Below are positions 56,028 through 64,000 of a stretch of 64,000 nucleotides of DNA, piece by piece. The notes beneath the pieces were generated by a model, which searched no databases, was not told the origin of the DNA, and worked only from the letters and a program-made list of their open reading frames with translations. Position 1 is the stretch's first letter; each line of letters begins with the position of its first letter. Location: positions 186,001 to 250,000 of the forward strand of contig NZ_VFOM01000001.1 of the NCBI RefSeq assembly GCF_006716125.1. The letters are read 5' to 3'. This DNA comes from Homoserinimonas aerilata. Its GTDB lineage: Bacteria; Actinomycetota; Actinomycetes; Actinomycetales; Microbacteriaceae. Both the position numbers and the translations under genes were made by a program.

Positions 56028-56648
56028 GTGACCCAGCTCGCCATGATCCTCCTCGACCTGCTCGCCGTCGGAATCCTCGTCTTCGGCATCTACTTCGCGC
56101 GGCACCGCCGACGTGACCTTCTCGTCGCCTACCTCATCGTCAACATCGGGGTCATGGCGGTCGCCATGCTTCTCAGCTCGAGCGCCGTCGGCGCAGGCCT
56201 CGGCCTCGGACTGTTCGGGGTGCTCTCGATCATTCGCCTGCGCTCGAGCGAGATCGCCCAGCACGAGGTCGGCTACTACTTCGCCGCACTCGCCCTCGGC
56301 CTGCTCGCCGGGCTCGGCGTCGGCGGCGACTGGGTCGCACCCGCGCTCATGGCCCTCGTCGTCGTGACCATGCTCGTCGGTGACAGCCGGGTGCTGTTCC
56401 GCCGTCACCGACAGCAGACCATCACCCTCGACGCAGCCTACGCCGACGAGACGCAGCTGCGCGAACGGCTCGAAGAGCTGCTCGGCGCGCGCGTGCACGT
56501 CGCCACGGTGCAGAGACTCGACCTCGTCAACGACACCACCGTCGTCGACGTGCGCTACGAGATCGTGCGGGCCCCCGCATCCGCAACCCTCGCTCCTACG
56601 GTGCAGGCGCCCGCCTACGCCGCCGTCGCAGAGGAGGTGCTCCGATGA
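56028..56648 (+). CDS. DUF4956 membrane protein
   Basis: A 206-residue protein with four membrane helices (about 4-22, 28-50, 55-75 and 88-108), LGLGLFGVLSIIRLRSSEIAQHEVGYYFAALALGL, the DUF4956 signature, and a soluble ferredoxin-like C-terminus. GTG 56028 follows CGAAGAAAGAGAC. It overlaps the VTC gene by 4 bp. DUF4956-VTC pairs recur across bacteria, often with CotH or surface proteins; a membrane complex that handles polyphosphate or a related polymer is inferred. Confidence 0.9.
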   Translation: MTQLAMILLDLLAVGILVFGIYFARHRRRDLLVAYLIVNIGVMAVAMLLSSSAVGAGLGLGLFGVLSIIRLRSSEIAQHEVGYYFAALALGLLAGLGVGGDWVAPALMALVVVTMLVGDSRVLFRRHRQQTITLDAAYADETQLRERLEELLGARVHVATVQRLDLVNDTTVVDVRYEIVRAPASATLAPTVQAPAYAAVAEEVLR

Positions 56649-57448
56649 GCGCCACGACATCCGCACCCGGTGCCCCGGTGCTCGCCGCCCACGCCCCGAT
56701 CGGCCTCGACGAACTGCTCGAGGAGGCGTCGCTGCAGATACGCGTCGACCGCAAGTACCTGCTGCTGCGGCACGAGCTCGATTCGGTGCTCGCCGACCTG
56801 GACCCCGCCATCCGGGTGCTCGAGATCGATGGCCGGCGCGCCTTCGGCTACGAGTCCGTGTACTTCGACACCCCCGCCCTCGACAGCTACCTGTCGGCGG
56901 CGCAGCCCAGGCGACGGCGTTTCAAGATCCGTACCCGCGGCTACCTGGACTCCGGCGAGGCCTGGCTCGAGGTGAAGACGCGCGGCGGCCGAGACATGAC
57001 CGTCAAGGACCGTGCCGAGCACGACTTCGGGCACCGCGACAGGCTCGACCCGGCAGGGCACGAGCACATCGGCTGCGTTCTCGCCGCCGCTGGGATCCGC
57101 GGCATCGAGTCGCAGCTTCTGCGCCCCGTGCTGATGACCGCCTACGACCGCACCACGCTCTTCGTGCCCGACTCGCTCAGCAGGGCGACGATCGACACAG
57201 GCCTCGGCTGGCACGACGGACCGCGCAGTCTGCTGCTTCCCGCGTCCGTCATCGTCGAGACCAAGTCGGGCTCGGCGCCCTCGGGAGTTGACCGGATGCT
57301 GTGGGCCCACGGACACAGGCCGCTCGGCATCTCCAAATTCGGCACGGGGCTGGCCGCCCTCCGCCCGAACCTCCCCTCCAACCGGTGGTCGCGGGTCATC
57401 CGCGAACACTTCGCATCAGACTTCACGATGACAAGGACAGAACCATGA
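56645..57448 (+). CDS. VTC-domain polyphosphate polymerase-like protein
   Basis: The 267-residue protein is a triphosphate-tunnel-type VTC domain: RVDRKYLLLRHELDSVL with the Arg-Lys phosphate pair near residue 35, VYFDTPALDSYLSAAQPRRRRFKIRTRGYLDSGEAWLEVKTRGG with several basic strands, TAYDRTTLFVP and VIVETKSG. In yeast the VTC4 domain makes polyphosphate from ATP. The basic and acidic tunnel residues are all present. ATG 56645 overlaps DUF4956, and its stop overlaps the next gene (ATGA). Confidence 0.9.
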   Translation: MSATTSAPGAPVLAAHAPIGLDELLEEASLQIRVDRKYLLLRHELDSVLADLDPAIRVLEIDGRRAFGYESVYFDTPALDSYLSAAQPRRRRFKIRTRGYLDSGEAWLEVKTRGGRDMTVKDRAEHDFGHRDRLDPAGHEHIGCVLAAAGIRGIESQLLRPVLMTAYDRTTLFVPDSLSRATIDTGLGWHDGPRSLLLPASVIVETKSGSAPSGVDRMLWAHGHRPLGISKFGTGLAALRPNLPSNRWSRVIREHFASDFTMTRTEP

Positions 57449-59280
57449 ACCGACCAGACAACAGGGCAGGAAGACGGTATCTCGCCGCGGCGGTGCCCGC
57501 CCTCGTGCTCGTGGCGGCCCTCGCAGGTTGCACCGCGGTCGCAACAGGCGATGCCGGAACGACGGTCTCGACCGTCAGCGCGCTCGGCCTCGACGCGAGC
57601 CTCAGCGCATCCGAGGTGCTTGCCCTCGACCAGGAGAGCCACGCCGACGCCTCCGACCTCGACTACGACTCGGCGGATGCCGTCACCGTCTCGCTGGACG
57701 GTGACACGGCATCCGCCGATGGCGACGGCGTCACTGTCTCGGGAAGCACCGTCACGATCACGACGGGCGGAACGTATGTGCTCGGCGGAGAACTCGACGG
57801 CCGGGTTGTCGTCGACGCCGCAGACACGGCGCTCGTGCGCCTCGTGCTCGACGGCGTCGACATCAGCAGCCAGGAGGGCGCGGCAATCGCCGTGACCGCC
57901 GCGGAGAAGGTCGTCGTGCTGCTCGCCGACGGCTCGAGCAACAGCCTTGGCGACACCTCTTCCTACGCGGAGGGCGCCGACGTCAACGCGGCACTGTTCA
58001 GCGCCGCGGACCTGACGATCGCCGGAGACGGCTCGCTCGAGGTGAGTGGCAACGGCAACGACGGGATCGCGAGCAAGGACGGGCTCGTCATCGAGTCCGG
58101 CACTGTCACGGTGACGGCCGTCGACGACGGCATCCGCGGCAAGGACTACGTCATCGTCAACGGAGGCGAGGTCACGGTTGAGGCTGGCGGCGATGGAATC
58201 AAGGCCGACAACGACGAAGACGAGGACCGCGGATACATCTCAGTCACCGGCGGAACGCTCACCGTCGACGCCGGCGGCGACGGTCTGCAGGCGGAGACGG
58301 ACCTCGTCGTCACAGGAGGGACCCTCGCCGTGACGACCGCGAGCGGCAGCGACACCGCGCCGACCGACGAGACTTCCGCGAAGGGACTCAAAGCCGGTGC
58401 CCACCTCGTGCTCGAAGGCGGCACCGTCGACATCGACGCGAGTGACGACGCCGTGCACTCGAACGGGGTCGTGCACATCTCCGACGGGGAGGCCCTGCTC
58501 GCGAGCGGCGACGACGGCGTCCACGCCGACGGCACCGTGCTCGTCGACGGCGGCGACACGACCATCATCGGCTCCTACGAGGGACTCGAGGGCGGTGCGA
58601 TCATCATCACGGCGGGCTCGCTCGACGTGACGGCATCCGACGATGGCATCAATGTCTCCGGCGGTGCGGATGGGTCCGGGATGCAGGGGCCGGGCGAGCA
58701 GGCCGCGTCGAGCACGGATGCATTTCTGCGGGTCGACGGTGGAACGATCATCGTGGACGCGTCGGGTGACGGTATCGACGTGAACGGCAGCGCCGAGGTC
58801 ACGGGCGGCACGATCGTCGTTGCAGGTCCGACGGACAACGGAAACGGTGCGCTCGACGTCGATGGGACCTTCGTCATCTCGGGCGGCACCCTCGTCGCGG
58901 CCGGCAGCTCGGGCATGGTCGTCGCCCCGTCGGAGGACTCCACACAGGGCTGGGTCGCGTTCTCATTCGCAGACAGCCTCGCGGCGGGCGAGACGGCGAC
59001 GATCACGGATGCATCCGGCACGGTCCTCGGCGCCTACACGACCCAGAAGGCGACGCAGTCGATCGTCTTCAGCGTCCTCGGCCTCGCCGACGGCGAGAGC
59101 TACACCGCGACGACCGGCGGCGCGACATCCGGCGCGGACACCGCCGGGTATGCGAGCTCCGGCACGGCCGGCTCGACCGTCGCCGCGACCGCGGTGGCAG
59201 GCGAGGCCCCCGCCGGCGGCATGGCCGGAGGCGGCGGGATGCCGGGTGGCGACAGGGGAGGCCCGCCCGCCCGCGGCTGA
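57445..59280 (+). CDS. Surface lipoprotein with beta-helical repeats (carbohydrate-binding-like)
   Basis: The 611-residue protein has a lipobox LAALAGC (Cys 29 lipidated). Residues 70-500 hold many 20-25-residue strands with the recurring pattern G-G-T-[LV]-x-[VI]-x-A-x-x-D-G-[IL], such as GGEVTVEAGGDGIKADN and GGTLTVDAGGDGLQAET, forming a right-handed beta-helix rich in Asp (possibly Ca-binding). The tail is Gly/Met/Pro rich. It fits the DUF4353-like carbohydrate-binding family found beside VTC/DUF4956 genes. ATG 57445 overlaps the VTC stop. Confidence 0.85.
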   Translation: MNRPDNRAGRRYLAAAVPALVLVAALAGCTAVATGDAGTTVSTVSALGLDASLSASEVLALDQESHADASDLDYDSADAVTVSLDGDTASADGDGVTVSGSTVTITTGGTYVLGGELDGRVVVDAADTALVRLVLDGVDISSQEGAAIAVTAAEKVVVLLADGSSNSLGDTSSYAEGADVNAALFSAADLTIAGDGSLEVSGNGNDGIASKDGLVIESGTVTVTAVDDGIRGKDYVIVNGGEVTVEAGGDGIKADNDEDEDRGYISVTGGTLTVDAGGDGLQAETDLVVTGGTLAVTTASGSDTAPTDETSAKGLKAGAHLVLEGGTVDIDASDDAVHSNGVVHISDGEALLASGDDGVHADGTVLVDGGDTTIIGSYEGLEGGAIIITAGSLDVTASDDGINVSGGADGSGMQGPGEQAASSTDAFLRVDGGTIIVDASGDGIDVNGSAEVTGGTIVVAGPTDNGNGALDVDGTFVISGGTLVAAGSSGMVVAPSEDSTQGWVAFSFADSLAAGETATITDASGTVLGAYTTQKATQSIVFSVLGLADGESYTATTGGATSGADTAGYASSGTAGSTVAATAVAGEAPAGGMAGGGGMPGGDRGGPPARG

Positions 59281-59295
59281 GGCTCCTCCTTCCCC

Positions 59296-59337
59296 GGGCG
59301 AGGTCGCGACGGTTCTTCGCCGTTCGCGGCCTCGCCC
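59296..59337 (+). terminator. Terminator of the DUF4956-VTC operon
   Basis: GGGCGAGG (59296-59303) pairs with CCTCGCCC (59330-59337), with further pairing inside (CGCGA/TCGCG). It follows the stop by 15 bp. Confidence 0.7.
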
Positions 59338-59373
59338 CGTCCTAGGGCGGGCCGCCGGTTAGCATGGCACATC

Positions 59374-59853
59374 ATGGGCTTCCTCTCCGAGAATTCACGG
59401 GCCGCGCTGGGCCGACTCAGCGGCGGCGACACTGCCGCAGAACCGCCGGCTCCGCTCGAACGGCTGCATGGCATCCGCTCGCTCATCGCCGAGCTCGAGG
59501 CCGATTCCGCCACGCTGCAGGCGGTGCGTGACGCGCGCGACGCGGGTGCGAGTTGGGAGCAGATCGCGGATGCTGCGGGGCTCGGCGAGACGGCCGCCAA
59601 GTGGCGCTGGCGTGGCAGCGATGAGGAGATCGTCGCCCGGCATGAGGCGGGGCGCAAACGCTCGTCGCGACCGAGCAGTGTGCCCACCGAGCTTCCCGGC
59701 ATGTCGGTGGCGGATGCCGCGGCGCAACTGGGCGTGTCGGCGAACGCCATCTACCAGCAGGTCGCCCGAGGCAGGCTTCGCGCCGAGACGATCGAACTGC
59801 CCGACGGGCGCAAATACAAGAGGGTGTTCCCCGAGCGGCCGGCCTCGAGATGA
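59374..59853 (+). CDS. Double helix-turn-helix protein
   Basis: A 159-residue protein with two HTH-like parts: residues 45-75 (ARDAGASWEQIADAAGLGETAAKWRWRG) and 108-150 (GMSVADAAAQLGVSANAIYQQVARGRLRAETIELPDGRKYKRVF), the latter an excisionase/MerR-like first helix pair. It overlaps ogt by 4 bp (ATGA), so it may regulate or assist the alkylation-repair operon. Confidence 0.8.
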   Translation: MGFLSENSRAALGRLSGGDTAAEPPAPLERLHGIRSLIAELEADSATLQAVRDARDAGASWEQIADAAGLGETAAKWRWRGSDEEIVARHEAGRKRSSRPSSVPTELPGMSVADAAAQLGVSANAIYQQVARGRLRAETIELPDGRKYKRVFPERPASR

Positions 59854-60359
59854 CCACACGGCACGGTTTCGCCCCGTCGCCCCTCGGCGAGCTCATGTAC
59901 GCGGCCGAGGGGAATGCCCTCGTTGCCGTCTACTTTCCGAAGCACGAGAAGCAGCCGGTCGGCGGCTTCGGCGCTGCCGTCACGCTCGCCGACGATTCTG
60001 TTCTCTCCCGTGCCGCGCAGCAGCTCGGCGAGTATTTCGCCGGCACCCGGCACGAATTCGACCTCGAGCTGGCTCCCCGCGGCGAGGAGTTCCAGCAGCG
60101 GGTGTGGCGCCTGCTGCTCGACATCCCGTACGGCGAGACCACCAGCTATGGCGCGATCGCCACCGAGCTGGGAGACCCCGGCCTCGCCCAGGCCGTCGGC
60201 GGCGCGGTCGGGCGCAACCCCCTCAGCATCGTCATCCCGTGCCACAGGGTCGTCGGCAGCGACGGCAGGCTCACCGGCTACGCGGGCGGCATCGAACGCA
60301 AGATCTACCTCCTTGACCATGAGGAGCCACCCGAGCGTGCGGCGCAGAAACTCTTCTGA
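59850..60359 (+). CDS. ogt: Methylated-DNA-protein-cysteine methyltransferase
   Basis: The 169-residue protein removes alkyl groups from O6-methylguanine onto its own Cys 131 in IVIPCHRVVGSDGRLTGYAGG. The DNA-binding helix FQQRVWRLLLDIPYGETTSYGAIA is present. A degenerate N-terminal domain and no Ada DNA-binding part place it in the Ogt type. Confidence 0.95.
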   Translation: MTTRHGFAPSPLGELMYAAEGNALVAVYFPKHEKQPVGGFGAAVTLADDSVLSRAAQQLGEYFAGTRHEFDLELAPRGEEFQQRVWRLLLDIPYGETTSYGAIATELGDPGLAQAVGGAVGRNPLSIVIPCHRVVGSDGRLTGYAGGIERKIYLLDHEEPPERAAQKLF

Positions 60360-60395
60360 TCCGCCCCGCCTCCTCACCCGAGAAAGCAGAACCGT

Positions 60396-60989
60396 ATGAG
60401 CTCCATTGTCGTCGGCGACGACCGACTGGCGCGCCCCTCCTGGGCCGCCACCGACCCCCTCATGAAGGAGTACTACGACACCGAATGGGGCATGCCTGTG
60501 CGCGATGAGCAGGGCCTCTACGAACGCATCTGCCTCGAAGGTTTTCAGGCGGGCCTGTCGTGGGCGACCATCCTGCGCAAGCGCCCAGCCTTTCGGCAGG
60601 CCTTCGCCGGATTCGACCCGGATGCTGTCGCGCTCTTCGGCGACGGCGACATCGAGCGCCTCATGGCCGACGCCGGAATCGTGCGCAACCGCCTCAAAGT
60701 GAATGCGGCGATCGCGAACGCGCGGGCCACCATCGCCCTGAGAGAAGAGGGCGGTCTCGTCGACTTCGTCTGGTCGTTCGCGCCGAGCGAGACGCCCGAA
60801 CCTGTGACCTTCGCGGATGTTCCGAGCACATCGCCCGAGTCCGTCGCGCTGTCGAAGGCACTGCGCCGCAAGGGCTTCGCTTTTGTCGGCCCGACCACAA
60901 TGTTCGCCCTCATGGAGGCCATCGGCATCATCGACACCCACCTCGTCGACAGTCACCGCCGAGGCAGCTCCGGCGTCTGGCCGCGATGA
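60396..60989 (+). CDS. tag: DNA-3-methyladenine glycosylase I
   Basis: A 197-residue Tag: ARPSWAATDPLMKEYYDTEWGMPVRDEQGLYERICLEGFQAGLSWATILRKRPAFRQAF has the catalytic Glu and Trp, and FVGPTTMFALMEAIGIIDTHLVDSH ends the fold. The N-terminal Cys of the usual zinc snap is replaced by Ala-Arg-Pro. Start ATG 60396; the stop overlaps alkA (ATGAG). Confidence 0.95.
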   Translation: MSSIVVGDDRLARPSWAATDPLMKEYYDTEWGMPVRDEQGLYERICLEGFQAGLSWATILRKRPAFRQAFAGFDPDAVALFGDGDIERLMADAGIVRNRLKVNAAIANARATIALREEGGLVDFVWSFAPSETPEPVTFADVPSTSPESVALSKALRRKGFAFVGPTTMFALMEAIGIIDTHLVDSHRRGSSGVWPR

Positions 60990-61951
60990 GCGATGCCCCG
61001 CCCGCCGTCCCGACGACGCTCGCCTTCACCGCGCCGCTCGCATTCACCGCGACGCTCGCCTTCACCGCGCCGCTTGACGCTGCAGCCGTGCTCGGCAATC
61101 TGCGCGCCCATGCCATCCCGGGCGCCGAGATCGTCGACGGAGAGCGGCACATGCGGCTCGTGGCCACCGCCTCGGGGCCCGCACTCGTCACCATAGAAGT
61201 GACATCGGATGCCGTGCTCGCTACGATCGACGGCGATGGTGCCGGCGACGGCGATGGTGCCGGCATCGACGGCCCGGCAACCGTTACCCCCTCGGGCGAG
61301 CCTCTCCTGCAGCTCCTGCGCCGCTGGCTCGACCTCGACCAGGACCCGGCCGCCATCGTCGCCGCCCTCGGCGATGACCCCGTGGTCGGCTCACTCGTGC
61401 GCGCGCGCCCCGGGCTGCGCGTGCTCGGCTCGATCGACCCCTTCGAGACGGCCACGATGACGGTGCTTGGGCAGCAGGTGTCGCTCGCCGCAGCCCGTAC
61501 CTTCGGCGGCAGGCTGCTCGCCGCCTTCGGGGTGCCCGGGCCGGGCGGCCTCACGGTGTTCCCCGAGCCCGGCGTCCTCGCCGCAGCAGGGCCCGACGCC
61601 ATCCGGCAGGCCGTCGGACTCACGGGAGCCCGCGCCCGCAGCCTTCACTCCCTCGCCGCGGCCGTCGCCGACGGGATGCCGCTCGATGGCAGCGGTGGTG
61701 CATCCGAATTCCGCTCCTCGCTGCTGGCTCTGCCCGGGATCGGCCCGTGGACGGCCGACTATCTGGGCGTGCGCGTGCTCGGCGACCGCGACGGCTTCGT
61801 GCCCGGCGACCTCGTGCTGCGCAAGGCGCTTGGCGCGCGGCTGGGTCGCGAGATCACCGCACAGGAGGCAGAAGCCGCATCCGAGGCCTGGCGCCCCTAC
61901 CGTGCTCATGCCCTGCTGCAGCTGTGGACGAACGCCGCCTATGCGCCCTGA
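60986..61951 (+). CDS. alkA: DNA-3-methyladenine glycosylase II, AlkA-type
   Basis: A 321-residue HhH-GPD glycosylase: AlkA_N region at 25-110 (LDAAAVLGNLRAHAIPGAEIVDGERHMRLV), then GQQVSLAAARTFGGRLLAAFG, HhH LLALPGIGPWTADYLGVRVLGDRDGFVPGDLVLRKA with the catalytic Asp. The N-terminus carries three copies of L-A-F-T-A-x (residues 12-29) encoded by an 18-bp tandem repeat. Together with ogt and tag it forms an alkylation-repair operon. Confidence 0.92.
   Translation: MSDAPPAVPTTLAFTAPLAFTATLAFTAPLDAAAVLGNLRAHAIPGAEIVDGERHMRLVATASGPALVTIEVTSDAVLATIDGDGAGDGDGAGIDGPATVTPSGEPLLQLLRRWLDLDQDPAAIVAALGDDPVVGSLVRARPGLRVLGSIDPFETATMTVLGQQVSLAAARTFGGRLLAAFGVPGPGGLTVFPEPGVLAAAGPDAIRQAVGLTGARARSLHSLAAAVADGMPLDGSGGASEFRSSLLALPGIGPWTADYLGVRVLGDRDGFVPGDLVLRKALGARLGREITAQEAEAASEAWRPYRAHALLQLWTNAAYAP
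61019..61072 (+). repeat. Three tandem 18-bp units inside alkA
   Basis: CTCGCCTTCACCGCGCCG, CTCGCATTCACCGCGACG and CTCGCCTTCACCGCGCCG at 61019, 61037 and 61055 encode LAFTAP, LAFTAT, LAFTAP. They are in frame, so copy-number change would only lengthen or shorten the N-terminus. A second 18-bp pair lies at 61232-61267 (GGCGATGGTGCCGGC). Confidence 0.85.
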
Positions 61952-61976
61952 GCGGAGGTGAGGGGGCCGCCGCCCG

Positions 61977-63305
61977 CTACGGGGTCGGGTTGAGGGCGTC
62001 ATACGCCCGGAACGACGGCGTCGCCCGCATGCACAGCGCGATGAGCGCAATGATGAGCAGGCCGCCGAGCAACGGCGGAAACCACAGCCCGGCAGCAAGC
62101 GAGATCGCGCCCACATAGAGGTCGCCGAGCCGCGGCCCGCCCGTGACGACGACAGTGAAGATGCCCTGCAGACGACCGCGCATATTGTCGGGCACCGCAG
62201 TCTGCATCATCGTGCTCCGGAAGATGGCGCTCACATTGTCGGAGGCGCCCGTGCCGGCCATCATGACGGCCGCGAGCACCAGCGCTAGAACATTGGCTCC
62301 AGCGATCGACTCCGTCGCCCGCTCGAAGCCGCCCAGTGAGAGCACCGCCAGCACCACACCGAAACCCGCCACGAAGACGCCGTAGACGGCGATGGCCCAG
62401 CCAATCGCGACACCGTGTCGACGCACCGTGCCAAGGCGACCCGAGAGCAGACTGCACAGCAGCGTGCCGACAGCCCCCGCCGCAGTCAGGATGCCGACCG
62501 TGACTGCGCCACCGCCGATGACGAGAGCGCCCACCGCGGGGAACAGCGCGTGCGGCCGGCCGAACGTCATCGCCACGATGTCCACGATGAATGACATGCG
62601 GATGTTCGGGGCCCGCCTCAGAAACGCGATGCCCTGCACGACCGACTTCAGGCCGGGCGGATGCGCCCCCGCCTCAGGCCTGATCGACGGCAGCGTCAGA
62701 ATGCCCATGAAAGCGGCCGAGAACATGATCACGTCGATCGTGTACGTCCACCCGAAACCGACCGTCGCGACGAGAATGCCGGCGAGCGCAGGCCCGACGG
62801 TCACCATGACGCCCATGCTGACGCCGCTGAGCGCGGACGCCGCCGGAAGCAGCTCCCGCGGCACCAGACGCGGAATGATCGCGGCCCGCGAGGTGCCGAT
62901 GACAGTGGCGGCGATCGAATTGATCGTGGTGAGCATATAGAACGGCCACAGCTGCTCCACCTCGAACCAGGCCACGAGGGCGATGCCGACAGTGGAGAGC
63001 CAGGCCGCGATCGCAGAACCGAGCGCCACCGCGCGCCGGTCGAAGGCATCCGCCAGCATGCCGCCGTACAGGCCGGCGAGAATCATCGGCAGAAGTGCGA
63101 TCGTGCCCACCATGGCGACGGCGAAGGTGGAACCGGTGATGGCATACAGGTGCAGGCCGACGGCGACGATCGTCATCTGCCCGCCGATACCGGCGATCGC
63201 ATTGCCCGCCCACAGCCTCGCGAAGGCCGGGCTCACCCGCAGCGGGGTCAGATCGATGAGGTGCCCGCGACGCCCCGCCGTCGACGGGGTCTCGGAGTCT
63301 GGCAC
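61977..63305 (-). CDS. MFS exporter, EntS-like
   Basis: The 442-residue 12-helix transporter has FARLWAGNAIAGIGGQMTIVAVGLHLYAITGSTFAVAMVG, then GGMLADAFDRRAVAL, LVPRELLPAASALSGVSMGVMVTVGPALAGILVATVG, and QTAVPDNMRGRLQGIFTVVVTGGPRLGDLYVG. This DHA3/EntS pattern is known in macrolide and siderophore exporters. The substrate is unknown. ATG 63303-63305 is 9 bp after the DUF4349 stop, so they form one operon. Confidence 0.92.
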   Translation of the reverse strand: MPDSETPSTAGRRGHLIDLTPLRVSPAFARLWAGNAIAGIGGQMTIVAVGLHLYAITGSTFAVAMVGTIALLPMILAGLYGGMLADAFDRRAVALGSAIAAWLSTVGIALVAWFEVEQLWPFYMLTTINSIAATVIGTSRAAIIPRLVPRELLPAASALSGVSMGVMVTVGPALAGILVATVGFGWTYTIDVIMFSAAFMGILTLPSIRPEAGAHPPGLKSVVQGIAFLRRAPNIRMSFIVDIVAMTFGRPHALFPAVGALVIGGGAVTVGILTAAGAVGTLLCSLLSGRLGTVRRHGVAIGWAIAVYGVFVAGFGVVLAVLSLGGFERATESIAGANVLALVLAAVMMAGTGASDNVSAIFRSTMMQTAVPDNMRGRLQGIFTVVVTGGPRLGDLYVGAISLAAGLWFPPLLGGLLIIALIALCMRATPSFRAYDALNPTP

Positions 63306-63314
63306 CGATCAAGC

Positions 63315-64000
63315 CTACTTGGCGGGAGGGGTCTCCTCGGGCGCCTCAGTTGCGGCAGCCGCGGGGTCTGCCATCGTCTCGCCTGCCGCGGCCGGGGCAT
63401 CCGTCTCGCCCCTCGCACGGCGCCTGCGGCGCAGCAGCCACCAGACGAGCGCGAGCGCGATCGCCGGAACGATGAGCCACGGCAGCACCACGCCGAACGC
63501 CACCAGCAGGAAGGAGAGGAAGCCCACGAACGCAGCCCAGCCGGCGAGAAGCCCGCTCCAGAAGGTGTCAGGTTCGTGTACCGGGGCATCCGCCTCGCTG
63601 CCGAAGTAGACGGTGATCGTCGACAGCTCGACCTGATCGGCGAGCGAACGCCGCTGCGACTGCAACGACTCAAGGTTCGCCTGCCGCTCCGACAGCGCCG
63701 ACTCGATCGTGATGAGGTCGGTCGTCGACGTCGCATCCGCCATGAGGGCGAGAAGCCTGTCGACGGATGCCTGCAGTGCGGTGATGCGCGCATCCAGATC
63801 CTGGGCGACGCTCGTCACATCCTGCTTCGACACGTTCGTCTCCTCGAGGGTGCCCAGAGCGGCCAGCTTCTCGATCGTCGCATCGAGCGCATCCGAGGGG
63901 ATGCGCAGGGTCAGATCGGCGCGCCCGCGGTCGCCGCCCCGCGGGGCCGTCTCGGTGCGACCGTCGACATGCCCGCCCGCCTGATTCACGATGCGGGTTG
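63315..64000 (-). CDS. DUF4349 domain protein (5' end outside window)
   Basis: About 228 residues are visible. The DUF4349 part reads VNQAGGHVDGRTETAPRGGDRGRADLTLRIPSDALDATIEKLAALG, then DVTSVAQDLDARITALQASVDRLLALMADA (coiled coil), followed by a membrane hairpin (LAGWAAFVGFLSFLLVAFGVVLPWLIVPAIALALVWWLL) and a charged Ala/Glu tail. The full protein would have an N-terminal lipoprotein or signal segment. The visible part runs from the window end. Confidence 0.88.
   Translation of the reverse strand, partial: TRIVNQAGGHVDGRTETAPRGGDRGRADLTLRIPSDALDATIEKLAALGTLEETNVSKQDVTSVAQDLDARITALQASVDRLLALMADATSTTDLITIESALSERQANLESLQSQRRSLADQVELSTITVYFGSEADAPVHEPDTFWSGLLAGWAAFVGFLSFLLVAFGVVLPWLIVPAIALALVWWLLRRRRRARGETDAPAAAGETMADPAAAATEAPEETPPAK

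Overview
The window is high-GC chromosomal DNA from an actinobacterium. The 16S rRNA gene at 38.2-39.7 kb, the absence of tRNA genes in the 16S-23S spacer, a G3:U70 tRNA-Ala, a mycoredoxin-type CGDC glutaredoxin, an FmdB/5-FCL/galU/rimJ/membrane-protein block arranged as in Mycobacterium, and intergenic GGTTGAG...TCGAAACC repeats all point to the family Microbacteriaceae. I do not name a genus.

Layout. 0-3.6 kb: housekeeping block (zinc ribbon, 5-formyl-THF cyclo-ligase, galU, GNAT, membrane protein) followed by tRNA-Ala(CGC). 4-9.9 kb: aromatic catabolism module (GntR/FCD regulator, MHS-type transporter, flavin monooxygenase, ring-fission hydrolase, MhpB-type extradiol dioxygenase) with a near-perfect palindrome in the divergent promoter. 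The three enzymes are translationally coupled; the later meta-cleavage steps are not here. 10-18 kb: a divergent RimK-like ATP-grasp / RimB-like retropepsin pair, a PadR-hydrolase operon, and assorted metabolic and redox genes, with several tandem micro-repeats in the convergent gaps.

18.1-34.1 kb is an accessory and defence region. It holds a Phd-like/MNT nucleotidyltransferase fusion, a TM2 protein, a DUF3892 protein, and a five-gene type I restriction-modification operon. That operon contains, besides hsdM, hsdS and hsdR, an HTH-pseudo-methylase-TRD fusion and a cN-I family 5'-nucleotidase wedged between hsdS and hsdR. Next come an unrecognised 624-residue protein, a recombination scar built from pieces of two genes that lie intact 3-4 kb further on, a YccF protein, and a HipB/HipA pair with two matching operators.

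34.2-37.6 kb: DUF3151 protein, membrane GNAT, PfpI/DJ-1 protein, a standalone RsgA-like OB-fold protein and CsbD. 37.6-43.6 kb: one complete rRNA operon (16S-23S-5S) ending in a 17-bp-stem terminator. 44-55.3 kb: xylose/xyloside module (xylB, xylA, divergent LacI regulator, lipoprotein binding protein, two permeases, GH31 alpha-xylosidase, ROK regulator), lacking its own ABC ATPase. 55.3-59.3 kb: RNase H, then a DUF4956 - VTC - surface lipoprotein operon. 59.4-62 kb: alkylation-repair operon (HTH protein, ogt, tag, alkA). 62-64 kb: MFS exporter and a DUF4349 protein cut by the window edge.

The best candidate for an undescribed system is the R-M operon: its 5'-nucleotidase gene is translationally fused to hsdR and carries the ribosome-binding site for hsdR, and an apparently dead methylase with its own specificity-like domain precedes the true HsdM. 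All family calls are from reading the translations; no database search was possible.
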